Source: Actinoplanes campanulatus (lineage in GTDB: Bacteria; Actinomycetota; Actinomycetes; Mycobacteriales; Micromonosporaceae). Taken from it: 64,000 bases of DNA. Numbering within the stretch: position 1 is the stretch's first letter; every line of letters starts with the position of its first letter. A model generated the notes under the pieces. The model worked only from the letters and a program-made list of their open reading frames with translations. It had not been told where the DNA came from and made no database searches. Made by a program: the position numbers and the translations under genes. The stretch covers positions 62,001 to 126,000 of the forward strand of contig NZ_BMPW01000020.1 of NCBI RefSeq assembly GCF_014647795.1, read 5' to 3'. Of this stretch, positions 35,828 to 43,096 are shown piece by piece.

Positions 35828-36219
35828 GCCGCCACCTCGAACACCCGGCCGGCGAGCGCCTCCAACTCGGCGTACACCGCCCGGTCGGTGACACCGCCGT
35901 CACGCAGCCGCTCCCAGATCGGCCAGGCCAGATCGGTGACGATCGCGTCCTCATCACAGGTATCGCCGTGCACCGAGCACGACCAGCCTGACTCGGGCCC
36001 GTTCGGGCGGTGCTCGCCAATCACGTTGAACACCCAGTGCCCGGACTCAGTGGGCGCCAGGTTGCCGGCCAGGGCAGGGCTCATTCGGGCCAGCGACGTG
36101 AACCCGGCGGCCCGGGAATGCAGCAGCGACAGGGAGACGGCGCCGTACGGGCCGCGAACCTCCCAGTAGTGGTAGGTGCCGTTGTCGGCGGGTCTGGTGG
36201 TGTGGCTTTCAGTCAACAT
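35824..36219 (-). CDS. Hypothetical protein
   Basis: 131 residues. TYHYWEVRGPYGAVSLSLLH and RAAGFTSLARMSPALAGN are followed by CSVHGDTCDED (two Cys, one His) and a helical end (YAELEALAGRVFEVAA). Similar proteins, with GPxGAVxxxxxxxxG openings and a Cys pair, are frequent in Streptomyces phages and plasmids. Confidence 0.6.
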   Translation of the reverse strand: MLTESHTTRPADNGTYHYWEVRGPYGAVSLSLLHSRAAGFTSLARMSPALAGNLAPTESGHWVFNVIGEHRPNGPESGWSCSVHGDTCDEDAIVTDLAWPIWERLRDGGVTDRAVYAELEALAGRVFEVAA

Positions 36220-36229
36220 TGCGGGCTCC

Positions 36230-36508
36230 TCAACGGTTGAGCAGGTCGGCGGCGGTCAGACCATTCACGTCGACCGTCTTAGACACCATGTCGGCGGCGA
36301 TCAGGGCCTCGTCCTCGTCGTACTCGACCGCCCGAGACATGGACGGATACCAGTCGCCGTCGGCGGTCAAGTAGTAGGCGCCCCAGGTCACCAGCCACCG
36401 ATCGGTGGCGCCCCGACGCTGGACCCGGATGACCAGGTGTCGCCAATCCCGGTGGTCGCCGGGCAGGGCACACACGGCGTGTTCGGTGACCATGTGTTGA
36501 GCAGCCAT
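36230..36508 (-). CDS. Hypothetical protein
   Basis: 92 residues; RHLVIRVQRRGATDRWLVTW and YYLTADGDWYPSMSRAVEYD form antiparallel strands before a helix (EALIAADMVSKTVDVNGLT). One-base overlap with the next gene. Confidence 0.55.
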   Translation of the reverse strand: MAAQHMVTEHAVCALPGDHRDWRHLVIRVQRRGATDRWLVTWGAYYLTADGDWYPSMSRAVEYDEDEALIAADMVSKTVDVNGLTAADLLNR

Positions 36509-36750
36509 CAGGCGTCGCCGTCCAGCGGAACCACCCGGATCGACCCAGGTCCGTCCACGTCCAAATCGGAGTAGTAGTCGGTGGCCGGTTTCCAGCCGGC
36601 AGCCTGCAGCCCTTCCAGGATGCGGCGTGGGGCCAGGAAACCACCCACCTGTGCCTTCATCGGAAGTAGGTAGTCCTGGCCGTCGACCCTGATGGTGCCG
36701 TCCTGGCGGGGCAGGCGGCCGTCGCTGTCGACGGTGAAGTAGGCGATCAT
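36508..36750 (-). CDS. Small hypothetical protein (80 residues)
   Basis: ATG 36750 in an ATGA overlap. IAYFTVDSDGRLPRQDGTIR, then a helix (RRILEGLQAAGWKPATDYY) and a final strand. No motif recognised. Confidence 0.5.
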   Translation of the reverse strand: MIAYFTVDSDGRLPRQDGTIRVDGQDYLLPMKAQVGGFLAPRRILEGLQAAGWKPATDYYSDLDVDGPGSIRVVPLDGDA

Positions 36751-37073
36751 CGGGTCTTGATCCAAACCCGGTCGCGGTCAGCCTGGTCGTAAATCTCGTC
36801 GAACCAGCCGTCGAACTCGTCCGGCCCGGAAGCGACCGCTAGGTTCTCGACGGCCTCCCCGAACTCGTCGAAACCGTCCGCGTCCCGGTTCTGGTACCAG
36901 CGCGAACGCTTGATCCGGTCGGCGATGCGGGCGTACCGCTCGGCCTGGGACAGGTCGGTGTTGTGGAACAGGTCGGCCAGGTCGACGGTCTCGTCCCAGA
37001 CGGGCTGGCCGTTGTTACGGCGCTCGGTGGCCACGCGGTGCGCGGCGAGCATCGAATCGATGGTGCGGGGCAT
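36747..37073 (-). CDS. Hypothetical helical protein
   Basis: 108 residues from ATG 37073. Helices IDSMLAAHRVATERRNNGQP, ERYARIADRIKRSRWYQNRD and an acidic C-terminus (GWFDEIYDQADRDRVW). No Cys. Possibly a DNA-associated helical protein; inference only. Confidence 0.55.
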   Translation of the reverse strand: MPRTIDSMLAAHRVATERRNNGQPVWDETVDLADLFHNTDLSQAERYARIADRIKRSRWYQNRDADGFDEFGEAVENLAVASGPDEFDGWFDEIYDQADRDRVWIKTR

Positions 37074-37086
37074 AGTGGCCTCCAAG

Positions 37087-37401
37087 TCAGCGGGGGAGCG
37101 GGTAGCCGGCGCAGTAGTCCACCGGGTGCGTCTCACAGACGCCCGGCTGCGGATGGTCGGTGGAGTGATGCCGGTCGTCGGCGCCGTACCCGCAGGTGGG
37201 GCAGATCGGCCAGGCAATCCAGCGGCCGTCGCCGAGACGGGACACGATGCCGCGGCGGGCACCGGATTCCAGCGCCTGCTCGGCGTCCTCAACGGCGAGG
37301 TTGGTCATCGCGGCGATCGAGTCGACCGTTAGACCGGTGTCACCGCCCAGGTCGGCAGCCGCGTGCACGGCGAGCACCAGGTCCAGGGTGATGGCAGTCA
37401 T
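37087..37401 (-). CDS. Winged-helix-like protein with zinc site
   Basis: 104 residues from ATG 37401. Residues 1-60 look like a winged helix (LVLAVHAAADLGGDTGLTVD, SIAAMTNLAVEDAEQALESG, IVSRLGDGRWIAW), followed by CPTCGYGADDRHH and CETHPVDYC, which could bind zinc. Confidence 0.6.
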   Translation of the reverse strand: MTAITLDLVLAVHAAADLGGDTGLTVDSIAAMTNLAVEDAEQALESGARRGIVSRLGDGRWIAWPICPTCGYGADDRHHSTDHPQPGVCETHPVDYCAGYPLPR

Positions 37402-37640
37402 TGGCCGATACCTGCCTCGCGGCGTACGGCGCGGTAGTAGTCGATGTGTCCGCATGGGTTCTTCCATCCGTGCACGTTGAGCCGACGTGATCCGTCGTAG
37501 GAGAGGGTGTCGAAGACCTCGCCTCTCGGCCCGCCGCAGGTTGGGCATTCCCAGATCAGGGTGACGTCAACGGAGTGGAAGCCAGCGTGGTGTTCGCTGG
37601 CCGGGATCCGGACGGTCTTGGTGATGATGTCCACGATCAT
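37398..37640 (-). CDS. Small zinc-ribbon-like protein (80 residues)
   Basis: ATG 37640 overlaps the upstream stop. TLIWECPTCGGPRGEVFDTL and WKNPCGHIDYY give a CxxC...C..H site. The pattern resembles small actinophage zinc proteins. Confidence 0.6.
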   Translation of the reverse strand: MIVDIITKTVRIPASEHHAGFHSVDVTLIWECPTCGGPRGEVFDTLSYDGSRRLNVHGWKNPCGHIDYYRAVRREAGIGQ

Positions 37641-38032
37641 CAGACGCCCTCCGATCCGTCCGGCCACACGATCCGAGGCTGGACCTCCACTGCCCGGCCG
37701 TCACGGATGACGATTCGGAACACGTCGCCGGGTTCCTCACCCCAGCCCTGCAGATAGCCGGTAAACGTACGGCCCTCACCCCAACGGGACACGATCTCCT
37801 GCACATGCTCGACAGCCTTGTAGGCGGTGTACGAACCCATACAAGCGGCAATCGCAGTCACCTGCCGCCGGTAGGCGCCGGGCACCCCGTCGATCGGCGT
37901 TTCGATGACCGTTACGGCCACGTCCTTGTCACCGAATCGGCCAGGGGCGTGGAACCCGGCGGCGATGACATCGTCGGCGGGGATGGGCGGATGGATGCCG
38001 ATCTCGCCGGTGAAACGAACGTCGTAGCTCAC
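37640..38032 (-). CDS. DUF6205-like protein
   Basis: 130 residues. The opening SYDVRFTGEIGIHPPIPADD matches the (Y)xxRxxGEIxIxPPL start of the DUF6205 family found in Streptomyces and its phages; the end RDGRAVEVQPRIVWPDG also fits. The middle holds KAVEHVQEIVSRWGEGRTF. Function unknown. Confidence 0.6.
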   Translation of the reverse strand: MSYDVRFTGEIGIHPPIPADDVIAAGFHAPGRFGDKDVAVTVIETPIDGVPGAYRRQVTAIAACMGSYTAYKAVEHVQEIVSRWGEGRTFTGYLQGWGEEPGDVFRIVIRDGRAVEVQPRIVWPDGSEGV

Positions 38033-38289
38033 CGGAACTCGGCCAGCTTCTCGCCCAGCGCGTACACGGCGTCGGCGTACTTGACGTGCTGGTGCAGTGC
38101 CATCGGGTCCGAGTCGCCGATCGCTTCGGTGGTGACATCGAACCAGTGGTCCTGTGGGTCGTAGTCGCGGGAGAGTGCGTCGTCGCGCTCAATGACCTTC
38201 CATTCATCGCCGCTGCGCACGAGAAGGACGGTGCCGTCCTTCGGCTCGTTCGCGGTGAGGACGGCGGTGGCCTGCTCGCTGTGAGGCAT
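38029..38289 (-). CDS. Small hypothetical protein (86 residues)
   Basis: GAAAGGAACC precedes the ATG. DGTVLLVRSGDEWKVIERDD then DHWFDVTTEAIGDSDP and a helix, an ordinary alpha/beta pattern with no Cys. Confidence 0.5.
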   Translation of the reverse strand: MPHSEQATAVLTANEPKDGTVLLVRSGDEWKVIERDDALSRDYDPQDHWFDVTTEAIGDSDPMALHQHVKYADAVYALGEKLAEFR

Positions 38290-38304
38290 GTGGTTCCTTT
38301 CAGA

Positions 38305-38568
38305 TCAGGCGGGTTCGCAGTCGAGGCAGTCGACTGCGGAGAACGCCGGGTGTAGGTGGCAGGGCAGCAGGAGTTCGGTGTCGTCCGGGCTCAGCCAATG
38401 GAGCGCGGCGACCCGAGTGATGTGCTCCCACAACGCGGGCGCTGGGCGCGCATCGGCTCCGAAGTCGTTGACGAGGTGCGCAGGTACCAAAGCGAGGACC
38501 CGGCCGTTGTGACAGATCGACAGCGGCATGGAGCCTGATGCGTCCTGTCGGTCAAGTGAGTCGCTCAT
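38305..38568 (-). CDS. Small hypothetical protein (87 residues)
   Basis: MPLSICHNGRVLALVPAHLV, TRVAALHWLSPDDTELLLPC and a terminal HPAFSAVDCLDCEPA with a Cys pair. First gene of the leftward operon that ends at 33298; its promoter lies in 38569-38657. Confidence 0.55.
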   Translation of the reverse strand: MSDSLDRQDASGSMPLSICHNGRVLALVPAHLVNDFGADARPAPALWEHITRVAALHWLSPDDTELLLPCHLHPAFSAVDCLDCEPA

Positions 38569-38657
38569 GGTCGCCTCTGGCTCGTTACTGAGTACATGTA
38601 AACACTAACAGGCGAGGTTACTGGGTCAAGGGGAACAGGAACCGATAGCCTGATCGT
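38569..38657. promoter_or_regulatory. Divergent promoter region
   Basis: An AT-richer 89-base gap between divergent genes with the palindrome TACATGTA inside AGTACATGTAAACACT, a plausible operator. Confidence 0.35.
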
Positions 38658-38870
38658 GTGCCGCGTCCACCCTTCGAGCCCGACGACGAACAGCAAAAGG
38701 TGCTGCTCGCCTTGGTCAACCTCGCCGCTCAACGGCAAGCCATCGAGGAGCAGATCGACAGACTGATCGTCGAGGCTGGGCGGCTAAGGGTTCCAATCAA
38801 CCGAATTGCTGAGGCCGCCGACCTGGCTCGAAAGACGATCTACCGACACCTCGGCAAGCCGATGAAATAG
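38658..38870 (+). CDS. Small helix-turn-helix protein (70 residues)
   Basis: GTG 38658 with little leader. A charged helix (VNLAAQRQAIEEQIDRLIVE) precedes a TetR/resolvase-like HTH (INRIAEAADLARKTIYRHLG). It is the only rightward gene of this segment and sits between two leftward operons, so it may regulate them. Confidence 0.7.
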   Translation: MPRPPFEPDDEQQKVLLALVNLAAQRQAIEEQIDRLIVEAGRLRVPINRIAEAADLARKTIYRHLGKPMK

Positions 38871-38872
38871 CG

Positions 38873-38902
38873 AGCGCCCCGCCAACATCTCGGCGGGGCG
38901 CT
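38873..38902. terminator. Terminator between converging genes
   Basis: AGCGCCCCGCC pairs with GGCGGGGCGCT around eight bases, directly after the HTH gene and overlapping the end region of the leftward operon. Confidence 0.65.
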
Positions 38903-38903
38903 G

Positions 38904-39086
38904 TCAGTGCTGCTCGTCCAGATGGATCTCGCACGCCTGCACGGTGTCCTCGAAATGCCCGCGGTCGGAGATGACTTCACCGCACGGGCACACGCCTTCC
39001 GCCCACGGTTCACCGTCCGGGCGGTCCGCGTCACGAACCTGGATCACGGTCGCGCCGTCATCCGACACCACCAGCACCCGCGCCAT
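38904..39086 (-). CDS. Small zinc-binding-like protein (60 residues)
   Basis: MARVLVVSDDGATVIQVRDA, GVCPCGEVI and QACEIHLDEQH give a CxC...C..H site typical of short zinc proteins. Last gene of the operon that starts at 42857. Confidence 0.55.
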   Translation of the reverse strand: MARVLVVSDDGATVIQVRDADRPDGEPWAEGVCPCGEVISDRGHFEDTVQACEIHLDEQH

Positions 39087-39268
39087 CAGCCGGCCACCTG
39101 CTCGCCGCGCATCTCCCGCACGGCGGCGATCCGGTCGAGGAGCCGCTGTTTCGCCGTCTCCGCCACCCAGCCAACAGCGGGCTCAGCCTGGACCCGCTGC
39201 TCCAGCAAGTCCAGCTCGGCCGCGTCCATGCCGAGGTAGTAGTCGAGCGTCCCGACGCGTGCGCTCAC
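39086..39268 (-). CDS. Small helical protein (60 residues)
   Basis: GTG start; YLGMDAAELDLLEQRVQAEP and ETAKQRLLDRIAAVREMRGE form two helices. Coupled to both neighbours by short overlaps. Confidence 0.5.
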   Translation of the reverse strand: MSARVGTLDYYLGMDAAELDLLEQRVQAEPAVGWVAETAKQRLLDRIAAVREMRGEQVAG

Positions 39269-39444
39269 GCCGGCACCGCCGCCCGCTCGGCCCGCACCTC
39301 GACAACATCGCCGTGGTGAATCTCCTCGCCATGCTGGTAGACGGTCACGCCGTCACGCCACAGGCAGTAGCGCACGTCCTCGTAGGTGGTGGTCGTGTCG
39401 TCGGCGTGCCGCACGATCAACAGGTCAGCGGGCAGGTCAGCCAC
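39265..39444 (-). CDS. Small beta-rich protein (59 residues)
   Basis: GTG 39444. ADLLIVRHADDTTTTYEDVR, YCLWRDGVTVYQHGEEI and HHGDVVEVRAE suggest a small all-beta fold. Confidence 0.5.
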   Translation of the reverse strand: MADLPADLLIVRHADDTTTTYEDVRYCLWRDGVTVYQHGEEIHHGDVVEVRAERAAVPA

Positions 39445-39565
39445 GGAACGGCTCCCGATCATCGTGCTTGCGTGCGGACTCGGCCAGCAGTTCGGCCAGC
39501 GCCTGGGCGGCGGTGTCGAGCACCGGAACCGGCTGCCGCCGCCAGCGTCGTTTACCGTTGAACAT
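39437..39565 (-). CDS. Very small basic protein (42 residues)
   Basis: ATG 39565 after a GGAGG site. MFNGKRRWRRQPVPVLDTAA then a helix (QALAELLAESARKHDD). It overlaps the next start by eight bases. The strongly basic start could bind nucleic acid. Confidence 0.45.
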   Translation of the reverse strand: MFNGKRRWRRQPVPVLDTAAQALAELLAESARKHDDREPFRG

Positions 39566-39587
39566 GGTTCCTCCGATAGGAATCGTT

Positions 39588-39621
39588 GGGCGGCCCGGCG
39601 TCTCACTGCTGCGGGCCGCCC
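39588..39621 (-). terminator. Intercistronic hairpin
   Basis: GGGCGGCCCG and CGGGCCGCCC pair exactly around 14 bases between two genes of the same operon. No T run follows, so processing or partial termination is more likely than full termination. Confidence 0.45.
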
Positions 39622-39648
39622 GTCTCGTCTGTTACGACCCGCCGGGCA

Positions 39649-39924
39649 CTACTCGGATACGGCCCGCCGCACCAGCGCGATCGTCTCCGCCGTCAACTCC
39701 GGGCTTGCCGGGGTGAGCGGCGCGAAGTCGTACTCGACTTGATCCCAGGACCGAGGCTGGCCGATACCGTCATGGACCTGCGGATCGAAGCCGGGGCCAT
39801 CGGTGCGGGGATACCACGAACTGCCAGCAAAGATGGCGTACGACGGCGCCGGGCAGTCGTCGACCCGAACCCATGTGCCGCCGAGCCGATCGACCCAGCC
39901 GGTCAGGTTGTCGGGCTCGTTCAC
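39649..39924 (-). CDS. Hypothetical protein
   Basis: 91 residues from GTG 39924 in a GTGA overlap. LTGWVDRLGGTWVRVDDCPA, YPRTDGPGFDPQVHDG and DYAPL-like FAPLTPASPELTAETI. Beta-rich with a helical end. Not recognised. Confidence 0.5.
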   Translation of the reverse strand: MNEPDNLTGWVDRLGGTWVRVDDCPAPSYAIFAGSSWYPRTDGPGFDPQVHDGIGQPRSWDQVEYDFAPLTPASPELTAETIALVRRAVSE

Positions 39925-40130
39925 CGCGCCGTCCATCCGGCCCGCCAGTGGGCGATCTCGTCGACCGGAATCGGCATCTCGCCGGAGCCGGGAACACTGT
40001 TCCACGCCCGGCACATACGGGCGTGGATCTGCTCGTCGGACTCGTTCGGATGCTGGGCGAGGAACGACTCGACCATCGTCTTGCCGATCGGATCCCGCCC
40101 GGCCACGCCACCGGTGTAGTCGATGCTCAC
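39921..40130 (-). CDS. Small hypothetical protein (69 residues)
   Basis: IGKTMVESFLAQHPNESDEQ and IHARMCRAWNSVPGSGEMPI form a helical protein. ATGs and stops overlap on both sides. Confidence 0.5.
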   Translation of the reverse strand: MSIDYTGGVAGRDPIGKTMVESFLAQHPNESDEQIHARMCRAWNSVPGSGEMPIPVDEIAHWRAGWTAR

Positions 40131-40426
40131 GCGTAGAACTCCTCACGGTCGGCGGCCGGGCCGCGGCCTGCCTTCTTCCACACGGCGGCCAGTCGGAGGC
40201 GCGACTCGTAGGTGAAGCCGTCTTCGGTGGGAAGGGCCTTCCATACGGACACGCCGGCGGCTTCGGCGGCGTCCACGACGCCCAGCGCGAGCTTCTTGTC
40301 GTAGTCGTACTTGTCGCCGAACTGTTGGTAGTAGGCGTTAACGTCTTCGCGGCAGTGCTGGTAGTGCAGGGGCGGCACCGCCGGGCCGGCGGGTTGGGGG
40401 CTGTTGTCGCGGGTGATGCCGAACAT
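40127..40426 (-). CDS. Hypothetical protein
   Basis: 99 residues. HYQHCREDVNAYYQQFGDKY, DKKLALGVVDAAEAAGVSVW and YESRLRLAAVWKKAG: helical with aromatic clusters. The long inverted repeat at 40453-40538 lies just before its ribosome site. Confidence 0.5.
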   Translation of the reverse strand: MFGITRDNSPQPAGPAVPPLHYQHCREDVNAYYQQFGDKYDYDKKLALGVVDAAEAAGVSVWKALPTEDGFTYESRLRLAAVWKKAGRGPAADREEFYA

Positions 40427-40452
40427 CGGTCCTCGTTTCTCGGCGTCCAGGG

Positions 40453-40538
40453 GGTCTGACCGGCCGCCGGACCACCAGCACCAACCGATCCAGGGGGCTA
40501 GATCGGTTGGTGCTGGTGGCCGGGTGGCCGGTCAGACC
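40453..40538. repeat. 38-bp near-perfect inverted repeat
   Basis: Arms 40453-40490 and 40501-40538 (starting GGTCTGACCGGCC and ending GGCCGGTCAGACC) pair at 35 of 38 positions around a ten-base loop. It spans the 3' end of the upstream gene (stop at 40532) and the leader of the next. No T run follows. Confidence 0.85.
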
Positions 40539-40783
40539 GTGCTGGCAGTGACGGCCGGGTAGACGGCTCGGACAGTTGCCAGGCACCACCGCATGCGGGC
40601 CGCTGTCTCGGTGGGGTGGTCGCCGTACCGCTGGGCAAGCCGTGCCGCGCAGCCGTCGACCCCGTACGCAGTGACGGCGCCAACGACGGCCTGGTGGATC
40701 AGGCCGGGCGTCGGATCGTCGGACGGCTGAACAGTGGAAGCGTGCAGCGCCTCGGCGGCGACGATCAGTTCAGCGCCGGTCAC
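40532..40783 (-). CDS. Hypothetical helical protein
   Basis: 83 residues from GTG 40783. GAELIVAAEALHASTVQPSD, GLIHQAVVGAVTAYGVDGCA and AQRYGDHPTETAARMRWCLA suggest a compact helical fold. Its last codons lie in the long inverted repeat. Confidence 0.55.
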   Translation of the reverse strand: MTGAELIVAAEALHASTVQPSDDPTPGLIHQAVVGAVTAYGVDGCAARLAQRYGDHPTETAARMRWCLATVRAVYPAVTASTV

Positions 40784-40953
40784 CACTGAACCTCCTGCCG
40801 CACGGAGGCGTCGGCGGCGCGCAGGCCGCACTCGTCGCAGCGCAGCTCACCGGACGAGGTCACCGACATCAGTCCGCCGCACGGGGGAGGGCAGGTGGCG
40901 TGCTCGTCGTCCGGCCAGGACGACCGCGGTGTCGGCTCGGGCAGCGGCGCCAT
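40780..40953 (-). CDS. Small zinc-ribbon protein (57 residues)
   Basis: ATG 40953 shares its A with the upstream TGA. CPPPCGGLMSVTSSGELRC then DECG form a CxxxC...CxxC ribbon. Confidence 0.6.
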   Translation of the reverse strand: MAPLPEPTPRSSWPDDEHATCPPPCGGLMSVTSSGELRCDECGLRAADASVRQEVQW

Positions 40954-41279
40954 CACAGGCTCCGGCCGGTGAGGGCGGGCGCACATGCGGGGCAGACCGG
41001 TACGGGCCGGCGATGCCCGAACGGGGCGTCGGGGCACGACGAATCACCCCACGAGTCGCAGCCGTCGAAGAACGGCTCCTGCTCCACGATGCTGGCACCA
41101 CCACGGGTGACGACCCGGTAGTCGTCATACACCGGCCACCGGCAGTCCAGGTCGTGATGCAGGTAGGGCACGTCGATGTGGATGCGGGTGGCGGGGTCGA
41201 ACACGTCGTCGACCCGGTACCAGGCGCGCTGTCCGGGAATGTCAGCGAACGTCAATGCGGGAGCGGTCGTGACGGTCAT
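40953..41279 (-). CDS. Hypothetical Cys-containing protein
   Basis: 108 residues. IPGQRAWYRVDDVFDPATRI, HHDLDCRWPVYDDYRVVTRG and VCPACAPALTG at the end. Aromatic and acidic, with a possible zinc pair. Confidence 0.55.
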   Translation of the reverse strand: MTVTTAPALTFADIPGQRAWYRVDDVFDPATRIHIDVPYLHHDLDCRWPVYDDYRVVTRGGASIVEQEPFFDGCDSWGDSSCPDAPFGHRRPVPVCPACAPALTGRSL

Positions 41280-41440
41280 CGGGCGCCGCCGCGGGAGTCC
41301 AGACAGACCAACTCGACCCCAGCGGGTACCGCCATGGGCTCCGGGTCGGACATGTCCCGCGAGTAGCCGAACCCGTCATGCGCGGTCGGCAGGCGGCGGG
41401 CACGACGCGCCCGCATCAGGCGGGCGGCCTGGGCGGTCAC
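41276..41440 (-). CDS. Small basic protein (54 residues)
   Basis: GTG 41440. AQAARLMRARRARRLPTAHD is a strongly basic helix, followed by FGYSRDMSDPEPMAVPAG. Overlaps on both sides support translation. Confidence 0.45.
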   Translation of the reverse strand: MTAQAARLMRARRARRLPTAHDGFGYSRDMSDPEPMAVPAGVELVCLDSRGGAR

Positions 41441-41670
41441 GACACCGCTCCGGCCAGGGCCCGGCGCCGCGGGTGCCGGCGTACCCGAACCGGCTCACCG
41501 GCCGGCACGTCACCCGCCCAGACGTGAACCTCGTCCACCGGGAACGGCCGCGGCCGGGCGGCCTGGAAACGCCCGTACTCCTCCGGCGTCTCGAACCCGC
41601 TGTGAAACTCGGTACCGTCGGCGACCGGCTGGCCGTCACGGATCAGCGCCCACGAATAGGTAGCCATCAC
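41437..41670 (-). CDS. Small hypothetical protein
   Basis: 77 residues from GTG 41670 (or ATG 41667). ATYSWALIRDGQPVADGTEF, HSGFETPEEYGRFQAARPR and a basic tail (RVRRHPRRRALAG). Confidence 0.5.
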   Translation of the reverse strand: MMATYSWALIRDGQPVADGTEFHSGFETPEEYGRFQAARPRPFPVDEVHVWAGDVPAGEPVRVRRHPRRRALAGAVS

Positions 41671-41870
41671 GCCCCCTTGCTGTGGGTGCGCAGCCAGTCA
41701 GCGACACCCTCCGCGATCTGCGAGTCGGCGTCGCGGCGCAGTGCGGCGCGGGACGGGTGATGGGGGAGCCGGGGCTCGGACAGCGCCGGCCGACTGGTGT
41801 CCAGCTCGATCTGCCACTGCCGGAAGTCGTCGAAGCCGCCGGTGGGCGGGGCGTACACGGTGGTGGACAT
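41667..41870 (-). CDS. Small hypothetical protein (67 residues)
   Basis: ATG 41870 after GAGGACC. TTVYAPPTGGFDDFRQWQIE and RDADSQIAEGVADWLRTHSK. Short acidic start and helical end. Confidence 0.5.
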   Translation of the reverse strand: MSTTVYAPPTGGFDDFRQWQIELDTSRPALSEPRLPHHPSRAALRRDADSQIAEGVADWLRTHSKGA

Positions 41871-41911
41871 GTGGTCCTCCTCGGATACGGGTCGTGCGTC
41901 AGTGGGAAAGG

Positions 41912-42130
41912 TCAGTGGGGGAGTCCGGCGGCAGCCCGGCCAGTAGTGGTGGGCTGGACGTCCGTGCGGTTCACGGCCAGCAGGCCGGCGAACACGAGCG
42001 CACGCGCCTGCTGGGCGTCCGGCTCGGGCAGCAGCACGCCGTCGAGCCGGAACACACCGTCCTGGTAGGTGAGCGTGTCGCGGACGGCGCCGTCGATCAG
42101 GTAACGCTGGGTGCTGGCGAGCGCGATCAT
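41912..42130 (-). CDS. Small hypothetical protein (72 residues)
   Basis: ALASTQRYLIDGAVRDTLTY, DGVFRLDGVLLPEPDAQQAR, ALVFAGLLAVNRTDVQ: a beta-hairpin and helix with no Cys. ATGA overlap upstream. Confidence 0.5.
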   Translation of the reverse strand: MIALASTQRYLIDGAVRDTLTYQDGVFRLDGVLLPEPDAQQARALVFAGLLAVNRTDVQPTTTGRAAAGLPH

Positions 42131-42513
42131 CGGCCACCGGCCAGGGCGAGCAGGACACTGCTGTCAGGGTTGCCGTCCCACGACACGGCGAGCCCGGCGG
42201 CTGCCAGCGCGTCGACCAGCAGCCGGGCAACCTCCGGATGGCTGTGGTGCAGCCACACCTCCGTCACCGGCTTGTTGGTGTGTCCGTACCGGAGGGTGCC
42301 GTCGGCGTCCCAGTAGGCCCCGCGATGCTCGTCGCAGCCAACATGCGTGCCGACCCACCGGCCGGTACCCGCCGTAGCGGCGGCTTTCAGATAGTCGGCG
42401 TGGTCCCAGTCGCGGACCCCCGACGAGCCGGACAGGTCGACGACAACGGCGACACCCTGGCCGCGGAGGTTCGCGAGCGCGGTGTCGAGCCGCTCGCGGT
42501 CGGTGCCGGTCAT
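42127..42513 (-). CDS. Hypothetical protein
   Basis: 128 residues. A helix-strand opening (ERLDTALANLRGQGVAVVVD) is followed by GAYWDADGTLRYGHTNKPVT, WLHHSHPEVARLLVDALAAA and AVSWDGNPDSSVLLAL. The doubled strand-helix pattern resembles DUF6891-like proteins; that link is weak. Confidence 0.55.
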   Translation of the reverse strand: MTGTDRERLDTALANLRGQGVAVVVDLSGSSGVRDWDHADYLKAAATAGTGRWVGTHVGCDEHRGAYWDADGTLRYGHTNKPVTEVWLHHSHPEVARLLVDALAAAGLAVSWDGNPDSSVLLALAGGR

Positions 42514-42857
42514 CAGGCGACCGTCAGGCTGGCGTGGAGACGCGCCTGCGCCTCCCGCATGATCGTGACCTTCATATGCAGTTCGGCGAGAAGCCGCTCA
42601 GCGTTGTAGAGGTCCAGGTCGTAACTGCCGACGTGCAGCCGTGGCGCCGGGTCGCAGTCGGCCTGTGACATCTGCAGTCGCAGCGGGCGGCTGCCGAGGG
42701 CGGGGATGCCAACGACGGGGGTTTCGTGGGCGACGACCTCGTCGGGCTGTTCGTCGTGGATGCGTGCGCAGTAGGCGGGGCAGGTGCGGGTGAGAGTCGC
42801 ACTAGGCACGGGATCCTCCAGGAGGTATTCCGGCCGGGGCAGGGGAGTCTCTGTCAC
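42513..42857 (-). CDS. DUF6907-like protein
   Basis: 114 residues. CPAYCARIHDEQPDEVVAHE matches the C-P-x-x-C...H opening of actinobacterial DUF6907 proteins, followed by LRLQMSQADCDPAPRLHVGS and a C-terminal helix (YNAERLLAELHMKVTIMREA). Probably metal-binding; function unknown. First gene of the leftward operon, controlled from 42858-43000. Confidence 0.65.
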   Translation of the reverse strand: MTETPLPRPEYLLEDPVPSATLTRTCPAYCARIHDEQPDEVVAHETPVVGIPALGSRPLRLQMSQADCDPAPRLHVGSYDLDLYNAERLLAELHMKVTIMREAQARLHASLTVA

Positions 42858-42914
42858 GCCAACCCCGGCCGGGAGAAGGCGGCTGAATGCCTACCTCCAC
42901 CGTGCACCCTGCGA

Positions 42915-43078
42915 GCAACTCAGTCAAGCAACTCAAGCAACATTTGCTAGCATCAGTGATGCCAGGTTGGAATCCCAGCACCAACAACCCCGGACTCTCC
43001 GTAAAGAGGGCCGGGGTCGTTGTGTTTCGGCCCAACCTGATGCGACCATCAAGCAAAGTTGCTCAAGCCGTAAGCAAC
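42915..43078. promoter_or_regulatory. GCAAC-box operator region
   Basis: GCAAC or its complement occurs at 42915, 42928, 42937, 43058 and 43074, some as palindrome arms (TTTGCTAGCA, AGCAAAGTTGCT). A hairpin ACAACCCCGG...CCGGGGTCGTTGT (about 42984-43022) lies between. The same boxes recur at 50516-50579. Confidence 0.55.
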
Positions 43079-43096
43079 CCAGCGGAAGGCGAGACC

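Noticed and set aside
40453-40538. CRISPR repeat or insertion-sequence end
   Set aside because: Only one copy, palindromic, no spacers, and no transposase nearby.
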